From the NCBI GenBank assembly GCA_033765305.1, contig JANRID010000025.1, positions 1 to 51,370 on the forward strand: a DNA stretch of 51,370 nt, in the 5' to 3' direction. This document shows, one piece after another, positions 29,461 to 37,709 of the stretch. This DNA comes from RDXT01 sp033765305. Its GTDB lineage: Bacteria > Bacteroidota > Bacteroidia > J057. Position numbers and translations under genes: made by a program. Each line of letters starts with the position of its first letter. Position 1 is the stretch's first letter. The notes beneath the pieces were generated by a model. It worked only from the letters and a program-made list of their open reading frames with translations. It had not been told where the DNA came from and ran no database searches.

Positions 29461-31140
29461 ATGAAGATGCGGATTCTGATCCTGCTGGTGATGGGTGCCG
29501 GCCTGCTCAAGGCCCAGGACTGTGTAGTAGCGCCGCCCGACGCGGTTGCCCGGATGCAGGAAGATGTAGCCTATCTGGCTTCGGACGAACTGGAAGGGCG
29601 CCAGCCCGGCACGAAAGGCGAGGACCTGGCTGCCGCCTGGATCGAGCAGCGGTTCATCAGCCTGGGCCTTCGCCCGATGTGGGACAACAGCAGCTACCGC
29701 CAGCCTTTTACCTTCCCCGAAGCCGTGCTGGCAGGCAAAAAAACAGCGCTTGCACTGCCCGGAGCTGCCCTCGTCCGGAACGAGGACTGGTACCCGCTCC
29801 AGCAGTCGGCCCCTGCTGCCGATCTGAAAAACCTGCCCGTGCAGGATGCCGGCTTCGGCATCCACGCGCCGGACCTGAACTACAGCGACTACCTGCCGGA
29901 GGCCTCCTATGCAGGCAAAGCCCTGCTGATCAGCTACTCCTCCCCCGACGGCGTCCACCCACACTCGAAATACATCGCCTACCACGACCTGGGGCTGCGC
30001 GTGGAGCAGGCCACCAAGCGCGGCGCCGCCGCCGTGATCGTCTATAACCCCGATCCTGCCCTGCCCGACCCCCAGATGTCGTTCAAGTCCCTGCGCGCCG
30101 GCCCCATCCCCGTGGTGTTCGTCACAACGGCGCAGGCAGATGCGATCCGCAAGGCCGGTGTGATCCGCCGCCTCCGCCTCGACCTGCGCGAAACCCGCCG
30201 CAGCGGGCAAAATATCGCTGCCGTTCTCGATAACGGCGCGGCAGAAACCGTCGTCATCGGTGCACACTACGACCACCTCGGCTACGGCGACGAGGGCTCC
30301 CGCTACCGGGGCGAACCCGCCATTCACAACGGCGCCGACGACAACGCCTCCGGCACTGCTGCCATCCTCGAAATGGCCCGCTACCTCGCCCTGAACGGGG
30401 TGCAGGAACGGTACAACTACTGCTTCATCGCCTTCTCTGCCGAAGAGCGCGGCCTGCTCGGCTCCAAATACTTCACCGCCAACAGCCCCCTGGTCCAGGG
30501 CAAGGTGAATTACATGATCAACCTCGACATGGTCGGGCGCCTCGATGCGGCCAAAGGCCTCTCGCTCAACGGAACCGGCACCTCGCCCCGCTGGGCCGAG
30601 GCCCTCGCCGCCCTCAAGTGCTTCCCCTACGAGATCAAAACCACCGAATCGGGCGTCGGCCCCTCCGACCATACCTCCTTTTATCTGCAGGACATCCCGG
30701 TGCTCCATGCCTTCACCGGCGCGCACGAGGATTACCACATGCCCTCCGATGACGCCGGCAAGGTCAACTACGCAGGCATGGGCCAGGTCGTGGGCTTTCT
30801 CGAATCCCTCATCCTCTACCTCGATACCCGCGAGCGGCTGCCCTTTGCCAAAACCCAGGACAGCAATGCCGAGAGCCGCCCCCGCTTCAGCGTGACGATG
30901 GGCATCATGCCGGATTATGCCTACGACGGCGGCGGCGTGAAAATCGACGCCGTCACCAGCGACCGCCCCGCCCAGCGGGCCGGAATCCTGCCGGGCGATG
31001 TGCTCCTCAGCCTGGGCGGAACGCCCGTAGCCGATGTGCAGGCCTATATGCAGAGCCTCAGCCGCTTCAAGAAAGGCGACGAAGCTGTTGCCCGCCTGCG
31101 GCGCGGCAGCGAGGAGATCGAGGTGACGGTAAAGTTCTGA
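29461..31140 (+). CDS. Secreted M28 family zinc aminopeptidase with PA and PDZ domains
   Basis: A 559-residue exported protein (signal peptide MKMRILILLVMGAGLLKAQ). The peptidase domain is split by a PA-type insert (about residues 120-240). M28 metal ligands are all visible: His in VIGAHYDHLG, bridging Asp in HNGADDNASGT, catalytic/ligand Glu pair in SAEERGLLGS, Asp in NLDMVGRL and His in HEDYHMPSDD. A C-terminal PDZ domain (about 470-559; PAQRAGILPGDVLLSLGG) probably recognises substrate C-termini. It probably degrades peptides in the periplasm or at the cell surface. Start chosen at the signal peptide, just downstream of a -7 box. It is convergent with the CYTH gene, 19 nt between stops. 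Confidence 0.9.
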   Translation: MKMRILILLVMGAGLLKAQDCVVAPPDAVARMQEDVAYLASDELEGRQPGTKGEDLAAAWIEQRFISLGLRPMWDNSSYRQPFTFPEAVLAGKKTALALPGAALVRNEDWYPLQQSAPAADLKNLPVQDAGFGIHAPDLNYSDYLPEASYAGKALLISYSSPDGVHPHSKYIAYHDLGLRVEQATKRGAAAVIVYNPDPALPDPQMSFKSLRAGPIPVVFVTTAQADAIRKAGVIRRLRLDLRETRRSGQNIAAVLDNGAAETVVIGAHYDHLGYGDEGSRYRGEPAIHNGADDNASGTAAILEMARYLALNGVQERYNYCFIAFSAEERGLLGSKYFTANSPLVQGKVNYMINLDMVGRLDAAKGLSLNGTGTSPRWAEALAALKCFPYEIKTTESGVGPSDHTSFYLQDIPVLHAFTGAHEDYHMPSDDAGKVNYAGMGQVVGFLESLILYLDTRERLPFAKTQDSNAESRPRFSVTMGIMPDYAYDGGGVKIDAVTSDRPAQRAGILPGDVLLSLGGTPVADVQAYMQSLSRFKKGDEAVARLRRGSEEIEVTVKF

Positions 31141-31159
31141 TTTTCAACAGAAACCCAGA

Positions 31160-31687
31160 CTACTCGCTGCTTCCGTAGTGCCGGATGAGGTCGTAGGTGT
31201 TCCAGTCCCGGCAGTCGGCCGGGCTGTAGCCGAGTTGCGCGGCGGCGGCATGCAGGCGGTCCAGGCTCGGCGCTTCGATTTCGAGAAACAGCGGAATATA
31301 GGCCAGCTCGTCCGCATAGGCATCGAGGGCAATGTGAACATCGCCCAGATCGTACTGCGTGCGGCGCTTGCGGGTGGATTTGATCACCTGGTAGCCCAGG
31401 GCCCGCAGCAGCCGGTCCATCTGGTGCGCATCGGCCACCCCCGTCTCGGTCTCCTCCATGACCTTGGCGGCCCCCAGCGAAACGAGCGCCTTGTGGGTGA
31501 GGACCGTCTGGCTGCCCTCGCGCCGCAGCCGCAGCACCCCGCCGGCGCGGGTGATGCTGCCGTCCGGCAGGTCGTAAAAGCGGGCAGACAGCTCATGGTC
31601 GAAGCTCAGCACCGCGCCGGCCTCGGCGAGGCGCAGCTCGATCTGCGCACGGTCGATTTCGAGAATTTTGGCTTCGATTTCCTGCAT
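31160..31687 (-). CDS. CYTH domain protein (class IV adenylate cyclase / thiamine triphosphatase-like)
   Basis: A 175-residue triphosphate-tunnel enzyme. The hallmark ExExK motif is at residues 3-7 (MQEIEAK), followed by the charged tunnel strands ARFYDLPDG, GVLRLRREG, TVLTHKAL, KVMEETETGV, RKRRTQYDLG, VHIALDAYADELAYIPLFLEIEAP. CYTH proteins act on triphosphates (thiamine triphosphate, inorganic triphosphate, or ATP to cAMP in CyaB); the sequence does not separate these. Start set at MQEIEAK because the motif always lies at the very N-terminus; the longer open frame upstream overlaps the divergent porZ leader. Confidence 0.88.
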   Translation of the reverse strand: MQEIEAKILEIDRAQIELRLAEAGAVLSFDHELSARFYDLPDGSITRAGGVLRLRREGSQTVLTHKALVSLGAAKVMEETETGVADAHQMDRLLRALGYQVIKSTRKRRTQYDLGDVHIALDAYADELAYIPLFLEIEAPSLDRLHAAAAQLGYSPADCRDWNTYDLIRHYGSSE

Positions 31688-31792
31688 AGCGCCAGTGTTG
31701 AGGCCAAGGTACAAAACCGGAGCGGAGAACGGCGCATGGGGCCGGGCCTGCACAGGCATTTTTTTCTCCCTCCCCCGCGCCGGGATTTTCGC

Positions 31793-31800
31793 TACTTTTG
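31793..31800 (+). promoter_or_regulatory. -7 promoter element of porZ
   Basis: TACTTTTG fits TAnnTTTG and ends only 8 nt before the porZ ATG at 31809. Transcription would start almost at the start codon. No -33 TTG at normal spacing was seen. Confidence 0.4.
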
Positions 31801-31808
31801 AACGGCAT

Positions 31809-34124
31809 ATGAATACGATGATGTCAACTGCCCGCTTGCTGCTCCTGGCGGGACTGATGCTCGGCGCTTCGGCCATGGCACAGCCGCGGCGCGCGCCCGG
31901 AACCTGGCGCAGCTACCTCAGCCATACCCTGTGCAGAGGCGTGACCGAACGCGGCGGCATTGCCTACACCATTACCACCGGCGGCCTCTACACCTACAAC
32001 CCCTCCAGCGGCGAGGTGCGCACCTATTCGACCGAGGACGGCCTCAGCGGCATTGAACCGACGGCGATTCACCGCGACCTGCAGACCGGCCGCATCTTCA
32101 TCGGCTATGCCGACGGCATGATCGACCAGTTCGACGAGCTCGACGATATCGGCTACTACTCAGATATTCAGCGCAATACCTTCTTCGCCGACAAACGTGT
32201 CAACGATTTTGCCAGCCAGGACAGCCGGCTCTATGTGGCTACCAACTTCGGGCTGGTGGTGTACGACACGCAGGCGGGCCTGCCGCTGACGGATGTAAGC
32301 CAGTTCGGCAATGCCGCCAGCAGGCTGCCGGTCCGCTCGGTTGCGATTGCAGACGGCCGGATCTGGATCGTCAGCGCCAATCTCGTGTACAGCGCGTCCC
32401 GCACCGCACCCAACCTCAAGGATCCCGCAGCCTGGCAGCTGGAAGGCCCGCTCCAGGGCGTGCCCGAGGGCCGGCGGCTGTATGAGGTGGCCGCTGCGGG
32501 CGGCATGCTCTACGCACGGGGAGATTCGGGCATTTTCCGGCGGGAAGCCGGTGTCTGGCAGCGTTTTACCCCTTTCGACGGGCGCTGGGACCGCCTCTTC
32601 AGCTCCGGAACCGACGGGCTGGGCGTGATCCGCCTCGACCGGGTGTATCTCCGCACTGGCGAAGGCCGCTTCTTCGATATGTATCTGCCCAATACCGTCG
32701 CAGATGCCGCCATCCTCGAAAACGAGCGGTTTGCCATTGCCCTCGACTTCTTCGGCATGTGGGAGGTCCGCCCCGGCATCCTGACCAGCATCCTGCCGCC
32801 GGGCCCCGCCAACAACGAGTGCAACCGGCTGGCTGTGGGCAATGGCGAGCTGTACATCGCGCCGGGCGGCTACGACGGCGCTTTTGCGCCGACCCTCAGC
32901 GCGCAAGGGGTCTATTACCACCGCCTCGGCGATACGGCCTGGACCTGGCTCACCGGAGCAAATGCAGGGCTGCCGCCTGCGGTCGCGACTGGCTTTGCCC
33001 GCGCCCGTTATGATCAGGCCAACAGCACCGCCTACCTGGGCTCCTGGGGCAGCGGCATCGTGCAGCTCCAGGCCGGCGCCGCTTCGGACCACTACCATTG
33101 CGCCAACTCCGGCATTACCACCATCGCCCAGCCCTGCGATACCAACAACCGCCTCAACTCCCGCGTCAGCGGCATGGACTTCGACGCGCAGGGCAATCTG
33201 TGGGTGAGCCTTGACTTTGCCTTCGAACCCCTCGTGATGCGGAACCCCGCAGGAGAATGGGTTCGCGTGCCGGCTTTCAAATTTCCCCAGAACGACCACA
33301 TCGTCGATCTGCTCGTGGATGATTTCGGCAATAAATGGATGATCAACTCCGAGCAGGGCCTGCTGGTCTATACGGAAAACGGCACCCCCGATGTCTGGGA
33401 CGACGGCCGGGTGCTCGCCCTGCGCACCGGCGTCAACCAGGGCGACCTGCCGAACAACGAAGTCCTGGCCCTGGCCAAGGACCGCGACGGCTTCGTGTGG
33501 GTGGGCACTTCCACCGGGGTAACGGTCTTCTACGATCTGGCCAGCATTTCGCTGGGCAACATCGTTGATGCCAGCGAACCCGTCTACAACCGCACTGCCC
33601 TGCTGAAAAACACCGTTGTGACCTGTATTGCCGTGGATGGCGGCAACCGCAAATGGATCGGCACGGAAAACGGGGTTTTCCTCGTCTCGGAAGCAGGCGA
33701 CGAGGTGCTCTTCCAGTTTACCGAGGAAAACAGCCCCCTGCTCTCGAATGTCATCAACGACATCCAGATCGATCCGGGCAGCGGCGAGGTCTTCATCGCG
33801 ACTTCGCGGGGGCTGATCAGCTACCAGGGCGATGCGACCGCGCCGGCGGAGGCCTGCGAGGGGCTGTTTGTGTATCCCAATCCGGTTTTTTCAGACTACG
33901 AAGGCCAGATCATGATCCAGGGAACGGGCTTTGCCTCGGCGGTGCGGATTACCACGGTGTCGGGCCTGCTGGTGCGGGAGGTGGAAGCCCAGGGCGGCAC
34001 TGCCGTCTGGGACGGGCTGGACGTGTACGGGCGGAAGGTCCGGTCGGGGCTGTACCTGGCCCTGGCAGCCGGCCCCAACGGCGAAAACCCTTGCCTGGGA
34101 AAATTCGTTATCATCAACCGCTGA
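31809..34124 (+). CDS. porZ: PorZ-like T9SS protein (two-component-regulator-type propellers plus CTD)
   Basis: A 771-residue secreted protein. Signal peptide about residues 1-25 (ending AMAQ); then two beta-propeller regions with regulator-propeller repeats (GGLYTYNPSSGEVRTYSTED, LYVATNFGLVVYDTQ, VWVGTSTGVTVFYD, WIGTENGVFLVSE), and a C-terminal T9SS-type domain from about 687 (VYPNPVFSDYEGQIMIQG to GLYLALAAG). This layout (two propellers plus CTD) is that of PorZ, the surface protein which in Porphyromonas brings anionic LPS to the T9SS sortase. The downstream recO neighbour is an arrangement I recall in other Bacteroidota. It heads a likely porZ-unknown-recO operon. Confidence 0.82.
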   Translation: MNTMMSTARLLLLAGLMLGASAMAQPRRAPGTWRSYLSHTLCRGVTERGGIAYTITTGGLYTYNPSSGEVRTYSTEDGLSGIEPTAIHRDLQTGRIFIGYADGMIDQFDELDDIGYYSDIQRNTFFADKRVNDFASQDSRLYVATNFGLVVYDTQAGLPLTDVSQFGNAASRLPVRSVAIADGRIWIVSANLVYSASRTAPNLKDPAAWQLEGPLQGVPEGRRLYEVAAAGGMLYARGDSGIFRREAGVWQRFTPFDGRWDRLFSSGTDGLGVIRLDRVYLRTGEGRFFDMYLPNTVADAAILENERFAIALDFFGMWEVRPGILTSILPPGPANNECNRLAVGNGELYIAPGGYDGAFAPTLSAQGVYYHRLGDTAWTWLTGANAGLPPAVATGFARARYDQANSTAYLGSWGSGIVQLQAGAASDHYHCANSGITTIAQPCDTNNRLNSRVSGMDFDAQGNLWVSLDFAFEPLVMRNPAGEWVRVPAFKFPQNDHIVDLLVDDFGNKWMINSEQGLLVYTENGTPDVWDDGRVLALRTGVNQGDLPNNEVLALAKDRDGFVWVGTSTGVTVFYDLASISLGNIVDASEPVYNRTALLKNTVVTCIAVDGGNRKWIGTENGVFLVSEAGDEVLFQFTEENSPLLSNVINDIQIDPGSGEVFIATSRGLISYQGDATAPAEACEGLFVYPNPVFSDYEGQIMIQGTGFASAVRITTVSGLLVREVEAQGGTAVWDGLDVYGRKVRSGLYLALAAGPNGENPCLGKFVIINR

Positions 34125-34139
34125 GTGTCCCAAGCTGCT

Positions 34140-34697
34140 ATGCAACTCCTGTTCGTGACAGAGGCCAACCTGCGGGACCGCCTCTTTGTCAAAGATCTCG
34201 TCCACAATTTCAAGTTCAGCGGCGGCGACAAGGCGCTGCTGATCCACGAGGCGCCGGGCAGCAGTGCGGCGGCGCGGGCGCTGGGCAAGCACCTCTCGGC
34301 GCTCTTCAGCGAGTGCATGGTGGTCAATCTGGTGTTTGCGGCAGGGCAGCGGGATCTGTTTGTGCGGGAGGAAACGGGCATCCGCGTGCAGGCCGGCCGC
34401 ATCGGCGCGCTGCTGGAGCCGGTGCAGCTGCTCATCATCAGCCCGGTGATCCAGGACACGCCGGTGCCGGCGCTGGAGCTCTTTGAAGCGGCGCGGGCCG
34501 CCCTGCCTGCCGGGCAGGTGACGGTATTTCCCGGCAACCCCATGTCTGCCCTGGCAGGCCGCCAGCGCCAGCCGGTGCTCAGCGAGCAGGACCGCGACCG
34601 CCTGCTCGGCCTGTACGAAGAAGAGCGCCCGGCCATTGAACTGGCCTACCGCCTCCGGCCTGCCACCCTCGCCTCGCCCGTCAACTACGCCCATTGA
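34140..34697 (+). CDS. Conserved-looking protein of unknown function between porZ and recO
   Basis: A 185-residue soluble protein, no signal peptide. It begins MQLLFVTEANLRDRLFVKDLV, and alternating hydrophobic strands (ALLIHEAPGS, CMVVNLVFAAG, VQLLIISPVIQD, GQVTVFPGNPMSAL) and helices suggest an alpha/beta nucleotide-binding or kinase-like fold, but no catalytic motif is recognisable. It lies 15 nt after porZ, and its TGA overlaps the TTG start of recO, so the three are translationally linked. An in-frame GTG start at 34125 is also possible. I do not recognise the family. Confidence 0.75.
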   Translation: MQLLFVTEANLRDRLFVKDLVHNFKFSGGDKALLIHEAPGSSAAARALGKHLSALFSECMVVNLVFAAGQRDLFVREETGIRVQAGRIGALLEPVQLLIISPVIQDTPVPALELFEAARAALPAGQVTVFPGNPMSALAGRQRQPVLSEQDRDRLLGLYEEERPAIELAYRLRPATLASPVNYAH

Positions 34698-35434
34698 TCC
34701 ACACCACCGAAGGCATCGTGCTCCGTACCGTGCGGCATCAGGACTCCAACCTGATTGCGACGCTCTACACGCGCGACTTCGGCCCCAAAAGCTTCATCGT
34801 CAAAGGATTCCGGTCGATGAAGGCCCGGCGGAGCCACAGCTTTTTTCAGCCCCTCTCCATTGTGGAGGTGGTGTTTGTCAATAAAGAAACGCGCTCGGTC
34901 CAGCCGGTCTCGGAAACCCGCTCCGCCGTCTGGCTGCAGTCCCTCCAGCAGGATCCGGTCAAGCTCTCGCTCGGCCTCAGCATGCTGGAGATTTTTTCCG
35001 ATACCGTGCGGGAAGAATCGCCCAATCCGCCCCACTACGACTTCCTCCGCGAAACCCTGCTCAGCCTCGACCGCTCAGACCAGCGGCTGATCCAGATTTT
35101 CCTGTGGTTTCTGGTGCATCATACCCGGTTTCTGGGCTTTTTCCCCAACGACTGCTCCCAGGGCGCGGCCTGTGTGGCATTCGATCCCGTTACCGGGCTG
35201 CTTACGCCTGCCGCAGACAGCAGCCTGGATACGGCCGCCCTGCTGCGGCAGTTTCTGTACGCCACCCTCGACCCGCTGCCGGAGCCGCAGGGCTGCCAGA
35301 CCATCCGGTTCGATGCCCTGCGCAAGCGCAGCCTGATCCGCCTGATCTTCGAATACTATGCCGCGCATGTCACCGGATTCCAGTATCCGCAGACCATGAA
35401 GGTGTTCTCGGAAGTATTCGGCGGAGCCGATTAA
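34694..35434 (+). CDS. recO: DNA repair protein RecO, TTG start
   Basis: A 246-residue RecO, which loads RecA onto SSB-coated single strands together with RecR. The N-terminal OB-fold motif is typical (TTEGIVLRTVRHQDSNLIATLYTRDFG is the start strand pair), followed by FIVKGFRSMKARR, FFQPLSIVEVVF and a helical C-terminal domain (LLRQFLYATLDPL, LIRLIFEYYAAHVTGF). No ATG is available at the N-terminus; the start is TTG at 34694, overlapping the preceding TGA as TTGA, a coupling junction. Bacteroidota RecO proteins often lack a canonical zinc finger, and none is visible here. Confidence 0.9.
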   Translation: MIHTTEGIVLRTVRHQDSNLIATLYTRDFGPKSFIVKGFRSMKARRSHSFFQPLSIVEVVFVNKETRSVQPVSETRSAVWLQSLQQDPVKLSLGLSMLEIFSDTVREESPNPPHYDFLRETLLSLDRSDQRLIQIFLWFLVHHTRFLGFFPNDCSQGAACVAFDPVTGLLTPAADSSLDTAALLRQFLYATLDPLPEPQGCQTIRFDALRKRSLIRLIFEYYAAHVTGFQYPQTMKVFSEVFGGAD

Positions 35435-35538
35435 TCCTTCGGGCAGCGCCGGGGTCAAATCCGCGCGAAATCTGCCGCGATTCAGCCCGGTTTTTTCGTA
35501 ACTTGCCTTATCATCAGACTTCAGCAGTTCGACAGACC

Positions 35539-36618
35539 ATGCAGCGTGTATTGCACCGTCAATGGGTATGGCTGGGAATCCTGCCCCTGCTCGCCGCCGC
35601 CGGCTGCAAGCGGGATGTGGATCCGGAAAAAGTGTATCAGGTTCCGGCGCTGATCCAGCCCTATATCGATGCCTTCGAGCAGGAGGCTGCGCTCCGCGGC
35701 GTGACCCTGGAGATCGACAACCTGATCGTGGAGTTCGAGTCCAACCTCCAGGGCGGCGATGCCGCCGGCCTCTGCACCTTCGCCTCGCCCAGCAACCCCA
35801 CGCCGCATGTCCGGCTCGATACGACCTCCTTCAACTGGCGGAACAATGCCTACCACCGCGAGATCCTGGTCTTCCACGAGCTGGGGCACTGCATCCTGAA
35901 CCGCCTGCACCGCGACGACAAGCTGCCCAACGGCAATGCCGCCTCCATCATGCGCGCAACCGGCGAGCAGCTCTACGGCGGCAGCCTCAATGCCTTCAAG
36001 CGGGACTATTACCTCGACGAACTGTTCGACGAATCGGTCACGGCGCCGGACTGGGCGGTGAATGTGCCCGCCTACGCCAGCGTAGACCCCGGCAGCAAGA
36101 CCGACCTCTTCATCGAGCATTTTGCCAATAACTTCAACAACTGGCCCACCGGCAGCTCGGCCAATACCACCAGCCAGATCAGCGGCGGCAGCTACTTCTT
36201 CGAGTCCAAAACCTCCTCGGCGTATTTCGTCAGCAAGACCATCGCGCTGGACGAGAGCCGCAACTTCGAGATCGAAGCCTCCATCAAAGTCGAGTCCGGC
36301 ACCAACCCCGGCATGCTGCAATGGGGCGGCTCGTCGAGCAGCGACCTCAACTTCCTCGGCTTCACCCGCGACTCCACCGTGCTCCTCGGCAACTGGACCA
36401 CGGGCATTTCCACCAGCTTCACCAGCCCTGCCGTGCGCCGCAACGACTTCAACAAGCTGACGGTCCGCAAGCAGGGCAGCACCTATACGCTCTATCTGAA
36501 TGAGCAGTTTGTCGATGTGCTGGAATATGCGCCCCTGGCCGGCGATCTGTTTGCTTTTTATACCGGCGCCCAGACCGCGATCCGGATCGACTACCTGTTT
36601 GTGCGCTATCTGCCCTGA
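35539..36618 (+). CDS. Lipoprotein with HELGH zinc-peptidase motif and C-terminal jelly-roll domain
   Basis: A 359-residue lipoprotein (lipobox LAAAGC after residue 15). Residues 25-170 form a small metallopeptidase-like domain with H113-E-L-G-H in REILVFHELGHCILN, followed by a conserved-looking LHRDDKLPNG segment. Residues 190-359 form a lectin/LamG-like beta sandwich (FFESKTSSAYFVSKTIALD, FEIEASIKVESGTN, FNKLTVRKQGSTYTLYLNEQ). The placement suggests an envelope protease that binds glycan or polymer through its C-terminal domain. The third zinc ligand is not obvious. The start at 35539 is fixed by the lipoprotein signal. It precedes the DUF1266 gene by 30 nt, probably in an operon. Confidence 0.75.
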   Translation: MQRVLHRQWVWLGILPLLAAAGCKRDVDPEKVYQVPALIQPYIDAFEQEAALRGVTLEIDNLIVEFESNLQGGDAAGLCTFASPSNPTPHVRLDTTSFNWRNNAYHREILVFHELGHCILNRLHRDDKLPNGNAASIMRATGEQLYGGSLNAFKRDYYLDELFDESVTAPDWAVNVPAYASVDPGSKTDLFIEHFANNFNNWPTGSSANTTSQISGGSYFFESKTSSAYFVSKTIALDESRNFEIEASIKVESGTNPGMLQWGGSSSSDLNFLGFTRDSTVLLGNWTTGISTSFTSPAVRRNDFNKLTVRKQGSTYTLYLNEQFVDVLEYAPLAGDLFAFYTGAQTAIRIDYLFVRYLP

Positions 36619-36648
36619 GCAGATCTTTGAGCCTGGAATTTCTGCGCG

Positions 36649-37704
36649 ATGTCTGACCCGATCTGGCTGATGCTGTTTCTGGCTGCGGTGGCTGCGGTGC
36701 TGCTGTGGCTGATCCGGCGCGCCTGGAAGCGCAAGCAGATCACCAGCGGCGGCCAGGCTGTGGCCGCCAATACCCTCCAGTACGCGTTCACGCTGCTGTC
36801 GTGGGTGCTGGGCGCGGTGCTGGCCCTCACCGGGCTGGCAGTGCTGCTGTACCAGCGCTTCGGCATTACCGTATTTGTCGTGCTCCTGCTGGCCGGAGGC
36901 CTCATCTGGTGGTTCCGCCGGGGCAATATGCCGATCAAACTGGGCAGCCTGCCCCGCATGCGCCTGCCTTCGCCCGGCAAGCCGGGCAAACCTGCCGCAG
37001 CCCAGCCGCCTGCGGCGCAGACGCCGCCCGACCCGAAGCGCTGGGCCCTGGCCGCCGTAGCCCTGCAGGCCACGCTCAATGGCATGGACCACAGCAGCCC
37101 CGGCGGCATGCCGGTCTCGCCGCGCAGCGAGCGGATCGCCCGCAGGCGACTCGCCCGCGAATGGGAAGCCGATACCGAAGACGAATTTCACGATGCCCAG
37201 GCCTGGCTCTTCGACTCCGGCCACCGGATGGAGTTTCACGCCCTCATCAGCCGCATCAGCAGCATGAATGCGGAGGAAACCCTGGACTACCTCGAATCGG
37301 TCGCCCTCGGCGAACAGGGCATCGATACGCCGGAAGAACAGGAGGAAGAGCGGCACCGCGTGGAAATGATCCGGCAGAACACCGGAAACGTCCGCTACCT
37401 GAGCTTCCTGGCCTGGGATTACCTGCGCTACATCGAAAACTGCAGGCTGGGCTATCTGGCCGGATTTCTCGACGAGGCCGATGCCTGGGGGCAGATGCTG
37501 GCCGCCGCGCAGGCCCTCCAGGCGCGCTATGACTCCTGGACCGATCTTGCCCAAAGCTTCCTGACCGCACGCGAGTTCTGGTCGGTGGTGGAGCACCGCA
37601 AAGACCATGCGGCCTACCACCGCGCCATGGCCCGCCTCCTCGATGACGAACAAAGCCCCTGGAACCGCGTTCCCTGGGGACTTACCCTCTACACCGGAAC
37701 CTGA
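36649..37704 (+). CDS. Membrane protein with C-terminal DUF1266 domain
   Basis: A 351-residue protein with two or three membrane helices near the N-terminus (about residues 5-22, 46-66, 70-88), a Pro/Ala-rich cytoplasmic linker (105-130) and a C-terminal DUF1266 domain. The diagnostic part is FLAWDYLRYIENCRLGYLAGF, the EADAW helix, LTAREFWSV and the closing SPWNRVPWGL. The function of DUF1266 is unknown. The next gene, an M61 peptidase, starts 5 nt after its stop, so the two are co-transcribed. Confidence 0.8.
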   Translation: MSDPIWLMLFLAAVAAVLLWLIRRAWKRKQITSGGQAVAANTLQYAFTLLSWVLGAVLALTGLAVLLYQRFGITVFVVLLLAGGLIWWFRRGNMPIKLGSLPRMRLPSPGKPGKPAAAQPPAAQTPPDPKRWALAAVALQATLNGMDHSSPGGMPVSPRSERIARRRLAREWEADTEDEFHDAQAWLFDSGHRMEFHALISRISSMNAEETLDYLESVALGEQGIDTPEEQEEERHRVEMIRQNTGNVRYLSFLAWDYLRYIENCRLGYLAGFLDEADAWGQMLAAAQALQARYDSWTDLAQSFLTAREFWSVVEHRKDHAAYHRAMARLLDDEQSPWNRVPWGLTLYTGT

Positions 37705-37709
37705 CCCGT

